Assembly (NCBI GenBank): GCA_019635755.1
Contig: JAHBYW010000001.1
Coordinates: forward strand, 930,001 to 994,000
Source: Rhizobiaceae bacterium
GTDB taxonomy: Bacteria; Pseudomonadota; Alphaproteobacteria; Rhizobiales; Rhizobiaceae
Direction of reading: 5' to 3'
DNA length: 64,000 nucleotides
Shown: in pieces, positions 28,257 to 36,762 of the stretch
How positions within the stretch are numbered: the stretch's first letter is position 1
How the letters are laid out: each line of letters begins with the position of its first letter
Program-made: the position numbers and the translations under genes
Notes under the pieces: generated by a model
Seen by the model: the letters and a program-made list of their open reading frames with translations, nothing else
What the model was told of the DNA's origin: nothing
Databases searched by the model: none

Positions 28257-28290
28257 AGCATCCGGCAGCAGGTCGGATCGCCGGGCTTCC

Positions 28291-29109
28291 CTACTGCCTG
28301 AACGCCGCCTGCTCGTCCCTCAGCCTCTGCACCTCGCGGCGCTTGTTGACGATGGAAGCGGCAATCACGCCGGTCGCGACGATCGCGATCAGGATGGTGC
28401 AGGCAGCGTTGATCTCCGGCGTGACGCCCAGCCGCACCTGGCTGTAGATCTTCATCGGCAGCGTCGTCGCGCCCGGGCCGGAGGCGAAGCTGGCGATGAC
28501 GAGATCGTCGATCGACAGCGTGAAGGCCAGCATCCAGCCGGAGACGATCGCCGGCAGGATCACCGGCAGCGTGATCGCGAAGAATGTCTTCACCGGTGGC
28601 GCGCCGAGGTCCATCGCCGCTTCCTCGAGCGAGCGGTCGAACGAGACGAGGCGTGACTGCACCACGACGGCGACGAAGCACATGGTGAAGGTGATGTGCG
28701 CCAGTGTCACGGTCAGGAAGCCGCGGTCGAGCCCCATCGAGACGAACAGCAGCAGCAGCGACAGGCCGGTGATGACCTCCGGCATGACCAGCGGCGCGAA
28801 CACCATGCCCGAGAAGAGGATGCGTCCGCGGAAGCGCGTGTAGCGGGTCAGCGCCAGCGCGGCCATCGTGCCGAGCACGGTCGCCACCGTCGCCGACAGC
28901 ACGCCGACGCGCAGCGTCACCCAGGCGGCGTCCATCAGCCCCTGGTTGTTGAACAGCGACACGTACCATTTGGTCGAGAAGCCGCCCCACACGGTGACCA
29001 GCCGCGACTCGTTGAACGAGAAGATAACCAGCAGGACGATCGGCAGGTAGAGGAAGGCAAAGCCCAGGACGACCGAGGCGATGTTGAAGCGGCTCCAGGT
29101 CTGGTTCAT
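28291..29109 (-). CDS. potI: Putrescine ABC transporter permease (PotI-like)
   Basis: This 272-residue inner-membrane permease has six helices and the EAA motif (LEEAAMDLGAPPVKTFFAITLPVILPAIVSG). Its NH2-terminal block FLYLPIVLLVIFSFNESRLVTVWGGFSTKWYVSLF is typical of PotI/PotC. It is the last gene of the potFGHI run, 9 bases after potH. Confidence 0.9.
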   Translation of the reverse strand: MNQTWSRFNIASVVLGFAFLYLPIVLLVIFSFNESRLVTVWGGFSTKWYVSLFNNQGLMDAAWVTLRVGVLSATVATVLGTMAALALTRYTRFRGRILFSGMVFAPLVMPEVITGLSLLLLFVSMGLDRGFLTVTLAHITFTMCFVAVVVQSRLVSFDRSLEEAAMDLGAPPVKTFFAITLPVILPAIVSGWMLAFTLSIDDLVIASFASGPGATTLPMKIYSQVRLGVTPEINAACTILIAIVATGVIAASIVNKRREVQRLRDEQAAFRQ

Positions 29110-29118
29110 GGCGGCCGC

Positions 29119-30030
29119 CTATCGTCCCTGTTCCTGGGCGCGCGCCTGCGCCTGCTGGAAGAACATGATCGGCACGACCAGCAGCAGCAGCAGGATCACC
29201 GCCACCGCGGAGGCCACCGGCCAGTCGCGGTTGGCGAAGAACTCGTTCCACAGCGTCTTGCCGATCATCAGCGTCTGCGAGCCGCCGAGCAGGTCGGGGA
29301 TGACGAACTCGCCCGTCGCCGGGATGAACACGAGCAGGAAGCCGGCGATGACGCCGGGGATCGACAGCGGGAACGTCACCTTCCAGAAGGCGGCGAACGG
29401 ACGGCAGCCGAGGTCCTGCGCGGCCTCGATCAGCGTGTAGTCCATCTTCTCCAGCGAGGAGTAGAGCGGCAGCACCATGAACGGCAGGTAGGAGTAGACG
29501 ATGCCGATGAAGATCGCCGTGTGGGTGTTCATGATGATCAGCGGCTCGTCGATGATGTGGAGCGCCATCAGGAACTGGTTCAGCAGGCCTTCCGGCTTGA
29601 GGATGCCGATCCAGGCGTAGACGCGGATCAGGAAGCTCGTCCAGAACGGCAGGATGACCAGCATCAGCAGCGTCGGCCGCCAGGTCGCCGGCGCGCGCGC
29701 CATGCCGTAGGCGAGCGGATAGCCGACGAGCAGCGTCAGGAACGTCGCGGTGCCGGCGATCGCGAGGCTCGACACATAGGCGTTGAAGTAGAGCGCGTCC
29801 TCGGTCAGCCAGAGGTAGTTGTCGAAGCTGAACTGCTTGACGTCCTCCCAGATGCCGCCGATGCCGGCCGTGAAGTCGAAGGCAGGCGTATAGGGCGGCA
29901 TCGAGATCGCCGTCTGCGACAGCGAGATCTTCACCACGATCAGGAACGGGATCAGGAAGAACAGCAGCAGCCAGACATAGGGAACCGCGATGACCAGCCG
30001 GCTGGTGATCGCGGAGACGAGGCGGGTCAT
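29119..30030 (-). CDS. potH: Putrescine ABC transporter permease (PotH-like)
   Basis: The 303-residue permease has six helices and the EAA loop (LIEAAQDLGCRPFAAFWKVTFPLSIPGVIAG), with a long N-terminal periplasmic segment as in PotH. It is preceded by a GGAGGACC ribosome site and lies 9 bases after potG. Forms the channel with PotI. Confidence 0.9.
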   Translation of the reverse strand: MTRLVSAITSRLVIAVPYVWLLLFFLIPFLIVVKISLSQTAISMPPYTPAFDFTAGIGGIWEDVKQFSFDNYLWLTEDALYFNAYVSSLAIAGTATFLTLLVGYPLAYGMARAPATWRPTLLMLVILPFWTSFLIRVYAWIGILKPEGLLNQFLMALHIIDEPLIIMNTHTAIFIGIVYSYLPFMVLPLYSSLEKMDYTLIEAAQDLGCRPFAAFWKVTFPLSIPGVIAGFLLVFIPATGEFVIPDLLGGSQTLMIGKTLWNEFFANRDWPVASAVAVILLLLLVVPIMFFQQAQARAQEQGR

Positions 30031-30039
30031 CCGGTCCTC

Positions 30040-31182
30040 CTAGCGCGTCAGCAGGACGCCGGCGTCGGACGTGAACGATATCCACGCCCGGTCGTGCCAG
30101 CTCAGCGGATCTTCGGTGACGCGTTGGCTGTTCATCTGGCTCGTTTTCACGACGTAACCCGACGGCAGCTTCACGTGATAGACGGTCATGTCGCCGAGAT
30201 AGGCGATGTCCCAGACCTCGCCCTCGACCGAATTGGTCTCTGCGTCTTCCGGCCGCCGCGACGAGACCTTCACCTTCTCGGGCCGCACGGCGAACCAGAC
30301 CGTGCTGCCGGGCGTCGCGGCGCCGCCGTTGTCGGTGCGGATGGCGAAGCCGTCGGCGCTCTCGATGGTGACGGCGTTGCCGTCCTTCCGCGAGACCTTG
30401 CCCTCGAACATGTTCACACTGCCGACGAAGTCGGCGATGAAGCGCGATGCCGGCGCCTCGTAGATCTCGGCCGGCGTCGCCACCTGCATGATCTTGCCCT
30501 TGTCCATGACCGCGATGCGGTCGGCCATGGTCATCGCCTCCTCCTGGTCGTGGGTGACGATCATGAAGGTGAGGCCGAGCTCCTGCTGCAGATCCATGAG
30601 CTCGAACTGCGTCTCCTCGCGCAGCTTCTTGTCGAGCGCGCCCAACGGCTCGTCCAGCAGCAGCACCTTCGGCCGCTTGGCGACGGAACGGGCCAGCGCG
30701 ACGCGCTGGCGCTGGCCGCCGGAAAGCTGGTGCGGCTTGCGCTTGGCGAACTGCTGCAGCTTGACCAGTTCCAGCATCTCGCCGACGCGCTTCTCGATCT
30801 CCGGCGTCGGCATGCCTTCCTGCTTCAGGCCGAAGGCGATGTTGGCCTCAACGGTCATGTGCGGGAACAGCGCATAGGACTGGAACATCATGTTCACGGG
30901 CCGCCGGTAGGGCGGCATGTTCTTCAGGTCGACCCCGTCCAGCAGGATGCGGCCGGAGGTCGGATTGTCGAAGCCGCCCAGCATGCGCAGCAGCGTGGAC
31001 TTGCCGCAGCCCGACGCGCCGAGCAGCGCGAAGAACTCGCGCTCGTAGACGACCAGCGACAGGTCGTTGACGGCGGTGAAGTCACCGAACTTCTTGGTGA
31101 CGTTCTCGAAGGCGATGTAGGGCTTGGCGGACGGGTCGTTCCACGGCGCGAAGCTGCGCCTGATGCTGCCGAGCGATTTCAT
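30040..31182 (-). CDS. potG: Putrescine ABC transporter ATP-binding protein (PotG/PotA-like)
   Basis: The 380-residue ATPase has Walker A GASGCGKST at 55-63, signature LSGGQ at 153-157 and Walker B LLLDEP at 174-179, then a TOBE regulatory domain. It powers import by PotH and PotI. The start is 62 bases after the potF stop, with a hairpin in between. All motif residues look intact. Confidence 0.92.
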   Translation of the reverse strand: MKSLGSIRRSFAPWNDPSAKPYIAFENVTKKFGDFTAVNDLSLVVYEREFFALLGASGCGKSTLLRMLGGFDNPTSGRILLDGVDLKNMPPYRRPVNMMFQSYALFPHMTVEANIAFGLKQEGMPTPEIEKRVGEMLELVKLQQFAKRKPHQLSGGQRQRVALARSVAKRPKVLLLDEPLGALDKKLREETQFELMDLQQELGLTFMIVTHDQEEAMTMADRIAVMDKGKIMQVATPAEIYEAPASRFIADFVGSVNMFEGKVSRKDGNAVTIESADGFAIRTDNGGAATPGSTVWFAVRPEKVKVSSRRPEDAETNSVEGEVWDIAYLGDMTVYHVKLPSGYVVKTSQMNSQRVTEDPLSWHDRAWISFTSDAGVLLTR

Positions 31183-31213
31183 CTGTCCGCCGCCCCTATC
31201 CCCTCAAAATGAA

Positions 31214-31239
31214 GGAGGCCCCGCGCCGGCGGGGCCTCC
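31214..31239 (-). terminator. Hairpin between potF and potG
   Basis: A perfect 11-bp stem (GGAGGCCCCGC and its complement) with a 4-base loop occupies the potF-potG gap. On the minus strand it is followed by a weak T-rich stretch (TTCATTTTG). It likely stabilises potF mRNA or attenuates the downstream genes. Confidence 0.6.
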
Positions 31240-31244
31240 GAAGC

Positions 31245-32342
31245 TTACTGGCCCGTGACGATCCTGGTCCAGGTCCGCGTCACGATGCGCTGCGTCCGGG
31301 AATCGTAGGGCAGCACCGTGAAGAGCTTGGCGAGCGTCGCCTCGTCCGGATAGATCGCCGGGTCGCCCAGGATCTCGAGATCGACGAACTCCTCCGATGC
31401 CTTGTTGCCGTTGGCGAAATAGACGTAGTTGGTCGCCTTGGCGATGACTTCCGGCTTCATCAGATAGTTCAGGAAGGCATGCGCCTCGTCGACATGCTGC
31501 GCGTCGGCCGGGATCGCCATCTGGTCGAACCACATCTCGGCGCCCTCCTTCGGGATCACATAGTCCACCACCACGCCCTGGTCGGCTTCCGCGGCGCGGT
31601 CGCGCGCCTGGAACACGTCGCCCGACCAGCCGACGGCCAGGCAGATGTCGCCGTTCGCCAGCGCGTTGATGTACTCCGACGAGTGGAACTTGCGGATGTG
31701 CGGCCGCACCTTCATCAGCGCTTCCTCGGCCTTGGCGAAGTCGTCCGCGGAGGTCGCGCCCGGGTCCATGCCGAGATAGTTGAAGGTGGTCGGGAAGATG
31801 TCCGCCGGCGAGTCCAGCACGTAGACGCCGCAGCCTGCGAGCTTGGCCAAATTGTCGGGATTGTAGAAGACGTCCCAGCTGTCGATCTTCTCGATGCCCA
31901 GCGCCTCCTGCACCTTCTTCACATTGTAGCCGAGACCGACCGTGCCCCACATGTAGTTGATCGAGTATTCGTTGCCCGGATCGTAGGCGGCGGTCCGCTC
32001 CAGCACCACGTCCCACATGTTGGCGAGGTTGGGCAGCTTGTCCTTCTGCAGCTTCTGGAAGACCCCGGCCTCGATCTGGCGGGCCATGAACTGCGCCGTG
32101 GGAACGACGATGTCGTAGCCCGATCCGCCGGCCAGCAGCTTGGTCTCGAGGATCTCGTTGGAATCGAAGACGTCGTAGACGACCTTGATGCCGGTTTCCT
32201 TGGTGAAGTCGGCAATGATCGAGTCGTCGATATAGTCCGACCAGTTGTAGACGTTGACGACCTTGTCCTGCGCATTCGCCGGCAGGTGCGTCGCCACGGC
32301 GAGGACGGAGGCCGCCGACAGCAACAGTGCTTTGCGGATCAT
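31245..32342 (-). CDS. potF: Putrescine-binding periplasmic protein (PotF-like)
   Basis: The 365-residue protein has a signal peptide (about 1-24, ending ANAQ). The body is close to E. coli PotF: VVNVYNWSDYIDDSIIADFTKETGIKVVYDVFDSNEILE and FHSSEYINALANGDICLAVGWSGDVFQARDRA. PotF-class proteins favour putrescine. The ATG follows GAGGAG. Gene order potF-G-H-I and adjacency to puuA support putrescine use. Confidence 0.92.
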   Translation of the reverse strand: MIRKALLLSAASVLAVATHLPANAQDKVVNVYNWSDYIDDSIIADFTKETGIKVVYDVFDSNEILETKLLAGGSGYDIVVPTAQFMARQIEAGVFQKLQKDKLPNLANMWDVVLERTAAYDPGNEYSINYMWGTVGLGYNVKKVQEALGIEKIDSWDVFYNPDNLAKLAGCGVYVLDSPADIFPTTFNYLGMDPGATSADDFAKAEEALMKVRPHIRKFHSSEYINALANGDICLAVGWSGDVFQARDRAAEADQGVVVDYVIPKEGAEMWFDQMAIPADAQHVDEAHAFLNYLMKPEVIAKATNYVYFANGNKASEEFVDLEILGDPAIYPDEATLAKLFTVLPYDSRTQRIVTRTWTRIVTGQ

Positions 32343-32411
32343 TGTTGTTCTCCTCTTGTTGTTGCTCCGGCTCGTGGGCGGGGCTTTCCCCGAGCAGTTA
32401 TGTTCGAAGCC

Positions 32412-32445
32412 TATTGGCGTTTTTGCAGTGCGACAAGCGCCAAAT
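32412..32445. promoter_or_regulatory. Inverted TTGGCG/CGCCAA half-sites upstream of potF
   Basis: Between the puuA stop and the potF start, TTGGCG at 32414-32419 faces CGCCAA at 32438-32443 with an 18-base spacer. This could be a regulator site for the polyamine operon. No known consensus is matched. Confidence 0.3.
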
Positions 32446-32456
32446 ATCCGGCGCCC

Positions 32457-33920
32457 TCACAGGTACGTCGTCCTTTCCAGCGGCGTGATCTCGCTCCAGA
32501 ACGCCATGATCTCCGCGCGTTTCAGGTCGCGATAGACCTTGGCCAGAAGCGGCCCGAGCGCGCGGTCGACGAAGCTGCTCTTCTCCATCAGCTGCAGCGC
32601 GTCGTCCATGTCGTCGGGCAGGTAGAGCCCGTCCTCGGCATAGGCGTTGCCCTCCACCGGCGGCGGCGGGACGGCACCTTCCTCGATGCCCTCGACCATG
32701 CCCTGGATGAGGGTCGCCATGACGAGGTACGGGTTGGCGTCGGCACCGGCGATGCGATGCTCGACGCGGCGGTTCGCCTCGGTCGAGACGGGGATGCGCA
32801 GCGCCACCGAGCGGTTGTTCTCCGCCCAGACGGCGCGCGTCGGCGCGTAGGAGCCGGGCGTGATGCGGCGGAAGCCGTTCCAGGTGTTGATGAACAGGAG
32901 CAGCGATTCCGGCATGGTGCGCAGCAGCCCCGCCACCGCGGCCTCGAGCTTCTTGCGTCCGCCGGAACCCGAGAAGATGTTCTCCCCCTTGGCGTCCAGC
33001 ATCGACGCATGCACATGCATGCCATTGCCGGCATATTCGAGGAACGGCTTGGCCATGAAGGTCGCGGTCAGGCCGTGCGCGCGGGCGCAGCCCAGCACGA
33101 TGCGGCGCAGCATGATCACGTCGTCGGCGGCGCGCACCGGATCGGCGCGGTGCTTCAGGTTCACCTCGAACTGCCCGGGTGCGGCTTCCTTGATGATCGT
33201 GTCGATCGGCAGCTTCTGCTCGCGCGCCGCGTCGCGGATCATGTCGAACAGCTCGGCGTGTTCGGCCAGGTCGTCGAGGCCGTACATTCGGAGCCTGTCC
33301 GGCCCGGCCGTCGCGCCGACAGGTCCCGGCATGCCGTCGCTCCACTCGATCTCCGGGTCGAGCAGGTAGAATTCCAGTTCGAAGGCGACGACCGGGAAGA
33401 AGCCCTTGGCGTTGACCTCGGCGACCTTCTTCTTCAGCACCAGCCGCGGGTCGGCCATGAACGGCTCGCCCTCCGGCGAGAAGGTCTGCAGCAGAACCTG
33501 CGCCGTCTTGCGCTTGGCCCAGGGCACGATGGAGAGCGAGCCGCGCGTGGCGCGGCAGTAGCCGTCCTTGTCGCCGGTCTCGATGTGGAGGCCAGTTTCC
33601 GTCACCTCGCGGCCCCAGACGTCCAGCCCGTGCAGCGACATCGGGAAGTTCACCCCTTCCTGGAACGCCTTCTTCAGCGCGTCGCCCGGCGCCCATTTGC
33701 CGCGCAGCACGCCGTTCGGGTCGACCATCAGGAACTCGACCGCCTCCACATCCGGGTGGCGCGAGACGAAATCGAGGTATTCGGCCTCGTGGTCGGCGGA
33801 GATGAATTTGGGATCGCCAGTTTTGGCGGAAGACTTGGGATCGTCGGGAAGCCGCGACGCGGACGGATCGACAAGGCGCGCTACGCCGGCATTCAGCGTG
33901 CCGGTATCTGGGAGTGGCAA
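32457..33920 (-). CDS. puuA: Glutamine synthetase family protein, PuuA-type gamma-glutamylputrescine ligase (copy 1)
   Basis: The 487-residue protein has the glutamine synthetase fold with catalytic blocks VAFELEFYLLD, PGQFEVNLKHRADPVRAADDVIML, GNGMHVHASM and RVEHRIAGADANPYLVMATL. It lacks features of bona fide GlnA and lies just upstream of potF, so glutamylation of putrescine is the best guess. The open frame starts at TTG 33920 with no strong ribosome site, and no in-frame ATG lies before the conserved core, so the start is uncertain. A second paralog is at 43948. Confidence 0.85.
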   Translation of the reverse strand: MPLPDTGTLNAGVARLVDPSASRLPDDPKSSAKTGDPKFISADHEAEYLDFVSRHPDVEAVEFLMVDPNGVLRGKWAPGDALKKAFQEGVNFPMSLHGLDVWGREVTETGLHIETGDKDGYCRATRGSLSIVPWAKRKTAQVLLQTFSPEGEPFMADPRLVLKKKVAEVNAKGFFPVVAFELEFYLLDPEIEWSDGMPGPVGATAGPDRLRMYGLDDLAEHAELFDMIRDAAREQKLPIDTIIKEAAPGQFEVNLKHRADPVRAADDVIMLRRIVLGCARAHGLTATFMAKPFLEYAGNGMHVHASMLDAKGENIFSGSGGRKKLEAAVAGLLRTMPESLLLFINTWNGFRRITPGSYAPTRAVWAENNRSVALRIPVSTEANRRVEHRIAGADANPYLVMATLIQGMVEGIEEGAVPPPPVEGNAYAEDGLYLPDDMDDALQLMEKSSFVDRALGPLLAKVYRDLKRAEIMAFWSEITPLERTTYL

Positions 33921-34013
33921 GATGACCCTGTCTGGTTGTTTCCCTCGCCCCTAGCCTGCCTCCCCGGCGGCGAGACTGTCAATGGGGCGTGCCGAGCAGG
34001 CCCGGCGGCATGC

Positions 34014-34964
34014 CTAGTTGGGAATGGGCATGCCGGTCGTTCCCGGCTTCGCCGGCCGCGACTGCCGGTAGAGTTCGAGCCCGATATGCGTCAGCAGCGC
34101 GGCGAAGATGACGGTTCCGCCCAGAATGGTGCGCGACGACGGCACCTCGTCGTGGAACAGCCAGACCCAGACCGGCCCCAGCACGGTCTCCAGCGTCCCG
34201 ATCAGCGCCGCGAACGCCGCCGGGATCAGCCTCGCGCCGTAGCTGAAGCAGGCGAGGCCGAGGCCGAGATTGAGCGCGCCGAACGCGAACAGCCATGCCA
34301 TGTCGGTCGTGGTGACGGCGAAGGCGCTGGCCTGCGTCGCGGCGAAGCTGGCGGCGATGACGGTGCCGAGGAACGTCGCCGGCGTCATGCGCACATGCGC
34401 GAAGCGGCGGGTGATCACCGTCGCCGTCGAGAAGGCGAGCGCGATGAAGAGCGCGAGGCCGTCGCCGATCGGGGACACGTCTCCGGTGAACGATTCCGAG
34501 ACCATGATCGCGACGCCCGCGATGACCGCGCCGATGGCGAGCCAGGTGGGCAGGGCAATCGATTCCCGGAAGATCAGCCACGACATCAGCGCCGCGATGA
34601 GCGGAACGCCGGCCTGCATCAGCACGATGTTGGCGACCGTGGTGTAGCCGAGCGCGACGATGAAGGACGTCGAGGCGCAGGCGAAGCACAGGCCGACGGC
34701 GAGGCCCGGCAGGCCCATCTTCCGGAACAGCACCAGCGTGCCCCGCGGACCGTCGCGCAGCAGCATGAAGGCAAGCAGGAAGGCGGCCGCCCATGTCGAC
34801 CGCCAGAACACAACGGTCCAGCTGTCCCCCGCCTCCAGCGTGCGGGCGATCGCGCCGCCGAAACTCCAGACCAGCGCCGACATGAACACCAGCGCGTAGC
34901 CAAGCCGCTCCTCGCCACGCGTCGCGGCGGGCAGGGCTTCGGGTCGGGTGGTGCTCTCGCTCAT
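34014..34964 (-). CDS. EamA-family (DMT) transporter
   Basis: The 316-residue inner-membrane protein has ten predicted helices in two EamA halves, starting ERLGYALVFMSALVWSFGGAIARTLEAGDSWTVVFWRSTWAAAFLLAFMLL. It is on the same strand and 93 bases upstream of puuA, so it may move a polyamine or amino acid intermediate. Substrate unknown. It is not closely alike to the other EamA protein at 13286. Confidence 0.8.
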   Translation of the reverse strand: MSESTTRPEALPAATRGEERLGYALVFMSALVWSFGGAIARTLEAGDSWTVVFWRSTWAAAFLLAFMLLRDGPRGTLVLFRKMGLPGLAVGLCFACASTSFIVALGYTTVANIVLMQAGVPLIAALMSWLIFRESIALPTWLAIGAVIAGVAIMVSESFTGDVSPIGDGLALFIALAFSTATVITRRFAHVRMTPATFLGTVIAASFAATQASAFAVTTTDMAWLFAFGALNLGLGLACFSYGARLIPAAFAALIGTLETVLGPVWVWLFHDEVPSSRTILGGTVIFAALLTHIGLELYRQSRPAKPGTTGMPIPN

Positions 34965-35170
34965 CGGGCCATCTCGGGACTGGCATTTAGCCTGCGCGTC
35001 GCCGCCGCACTATCCAATGCGCGTCATCCGGGCGTGGTCCAACGATCCTTTCCGCCTGTGGCAAAGGCGCGTCGCCGCTCAGGGATGCTTAAGCACAGGC
35101 TCAATCGAGGATTGAGACCGGGGGCGCGATCTGGTCTGCTCGGCACCGACCCGCATTGGAGAGCAGCCCG

Positions 35171-36148
35171 ATGAAAGCGGCATGGTACGAGCGAAACGGC
35201 GCGGCGCGCGACGTGCTGAGCGTCGGCGACATGGAGACGCCGGTGCCTGGCCCCGGCGAGGTCCGGGTGAAGATCGCGACGTCGGGCGTCAACCCGTCCG
35301 ACGTGAAGAGCCGTCGCGGCCGGCCGCCGGTCTTCGCCCGCATCATTCCCCACAGCGACGGCGCGGGCGAGATCGACGCCGTCGGGCAGAAGACGACACA
35401 TGCGCGCGTGGGTGACCGCGTGTGGATCTGGAACGGGCAGTGGAAGCGCCCGTTCGGCACCGCCGCGGAATATATCTGCCTGCCCGAGGAGCAGGCCGTG
35501 CGGCTGCCCGAGCGCACCGACTTTGCCGCCGGCGCGTGCATGGGCATTCCCGGGCTGACGGCGGTGCAGGCGCTACGGCTCGCCGGCAATGTCGGCGGCA
35601 AGACGCTGCTCGTCACCGGCGCCGGTTCGTCGGTCGGCCATTACGTCACGCAGATCGCCAAGCACAAGGGCGCGCGCGTCATCGGCACGGCGTCGGGCGC
35701 CAAGGCCGACCACGCGCGCGCCGCCGGAGCCGACTTCGTCGTCGACTACAAGTCGAAGGACGTCGCCAAGGTCGTCAAGGAACTGACGCGCGGCAAGGGC
35801 GTCGACGGCATCATCGACATGGACCTTTCGACCACGGTGAAGCTGATCGCCGACACGATCCTCGTGCCGCACGGGACGATCGTCTGCTACGGCTCGAACG
35901 CGGCTGCCGATATCCCGATCTCGTTCCCGGCGATGCTGTGGAACAGCTACGCGCTGAAGCTCTTCCTCGTCTACGACATGAAGCCGGACGAGCGGAAGGC
36001 AGCCATCGCCGAGCTGACCGGCCTGCTGGAGCAGAACGTTCTCAAGCACAGCATCGGCCCGCGCTTTCCCCTCTCGCAGATCGCCGCCGCCCACGACGCG
36101 GTGGAGGGCGGCAAGGCGATCGGCAACGTCATCGTCGACGTGGGCTAG
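35171..36148 (+). CDS. Medium-chain NAD(P)-dependent oxidoreductase, quinone reductase-like
   Basis: The 325-residue protein is a zinc-independent member of the medium-chain dehydrogenase superfamily, similar to NADPH:quinone reductase: GroES-like MKAAWYERNGAARDVLSVGDMETPVPGPGEVRVKI, then the Rossmann region VTGAGSSVGHYVTQIAKHKGARVIGTASG. The start is ATG 35171, after a GGAGAG site. It is divergent from the EamA gene and faces higBA. Confidence 0.87.
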   Translation: MKAAWYERNGAARDVLSVGDMETPVPGPGEVRVKIATSGVNPSDVKSRRGRPPVFARIIPHSDGAGEIDAVGQKTTHARVGDRVWIWNGQWKRPFGTAAEYICLPEEQAVRLPERTDFAAGACMGIPGLTAVQALRLAGNVGGKTLLVTGAGSSVGHYVTQIAKHKGARVIGTASGAKADHARAAGADFVVDYKSKDVAKVVKELTRGKGVDGIIDMDLSTTVKLIADTILVPHGTIVCYGSNAAADIPISFPAMLWNSYALKLFLVYDMKPDERKAAIAELTGLLEQNVLKHSIGPRFPLSQIAAAHDAVEGGKAIGNVIVDVG

Positions 36149-36151
36149 CGG

Positions 36152-36436
36152 CTAGGCGGCCCGAGGCTCGATCTTGTCGATATCCTCAACCGCCAGGCTG
36201 GCCAGATCGTAGTTCGCCTGGAGGTTCAGCCAGAACTGCGGCGTCGTTCCGAACAGACGGCCAAGCCTTGCAGCGGTATCGGCGGTCACCGCCCGCTTCT
36301 CGCGAATGATCTTCTCGATCCGGTCACGTGGCACAAGCAACGCCTTGGCCAGCGAGCCCGCCGTCAGCCCATAGTCGGGCAGAAAATCCTCCCGCAGGAT
36401 TTCGCCGGGATGAACGGGTCTGGGTCTGCGGGCCAC
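36152..36436 (-). CDS. higA: HigA-family antitoxin
   Basis: The 94-residue XRE-type HigA protein (PVHPGEILREDFLPDYGLTAGSLAKALLVPRDRIEKIIREKRAVTADTAARLGRLFGTTPQFWLNLQANYDLA) has the full HigA signature. I chose GTG 36436 because GAGGAG lies seven bases ahead; the frame is open up to 36484. It appears intact although its partner toxin is broken. Confidence 0.87.
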   Translation of the reverse strand: MARRPRPVHPGEILREDFLPDYGLTAGSLAKALLVPRDRIEKIIREKRAVTADTAARLGRLFGTTPQFWLNLQANYDLASLAVEDIDKIEPRAA

Positions 36437-36446
36437 GACGGACTCC

Positions 36447-36727
36447 TCAATGATAGTCGACGATCTCGACTTCGTAGGCATCACCGTTGCGCCACACGAA
36501 GCAGATGCGCCACTGGTCGTTTATCCTGATCGAATGCTGGCCCGCCCTGTCACCCTTCAGGCGCTCCAGCCGGTTGGATGGTGGCACCGCCAGATCTGCA
36601 GCGCGACCGCCGCGTCCAGTTGGGCAAGCTTGCGCTGCGCCCTCGACACGAGGTCCGCGGGAAAGCCCTTCACCGGCGCTCCCGCGCGGATGACCGCAAG
36701 ACTCTTGTCGCGGGCCGATCGGATCAC
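36447..36727 (-). pseudogene. higB: HigB/RelE-family toxin, disrupted by an apparent 1-base deletion
   Basis: The N-terminal half reads from GTG 36727 (VIRSARDKSLAVIRAGAPVKGFPADLVSRAQRKLAQLDAAVALQ) and then shifts frame; the C-terminal half, in a second frame, reads DLAVPPSNRLERLKGDRAGQHSIRINDQWRICFVWRNGDAYEVEIVDYH. Together they reconstruct a normal HigB of about 93 residues. Restoring one G (CTGCAGATCTGG to CTGCAGGATCTGG) near 36595-36600 joins them. Order toxin then antitoxin is typical of higBA. It could be natural inactivation or a sequencing indel in a short G run. Confidence 0.8.
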
Positions 36728-36736
36728 GCGCGAGTT

Positions 36737-36753
36737 GTATCCTAAAGGGATAC
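36737..36753. promoter_or_regulatory. Palindromic operator candidate of higBA
   Basis: GTATCC and GGATAC face each other over five bases, 10 bases upstream of the higB GTG. HigA proteins bind such palindromes to autorepress. The same GTATCC/GGATAC pair, with a 4-base spacer, recurs upstream of the toxin-antitoxin locus at 53394-53985. Confidence 0.6.
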
Positions 36754-36762
36754 GTAGTGCAA

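Noticed and set aside
30040-31182. The PotG-like ATPase as the missing partner of the iron permease
   Set aside because: It is embedded in a complete putrescine operon on the opposite strand 6 kb away and lacks iron control signals; sharing cannot be excluded but is not supported.
32412-32445. A sigma-54 promoter upstream of potF
   Set aside because: The GG and GC elements are spaced by eight instead of ten bases, so the consensus fails.
31209-35174. A very long plus-strand frame opposite potF, puuA and the EamA gene
   Set aside because: It spans several minus-strand genes and their gaps and has no recognisable domain; typical of high-GC antisense open frames.
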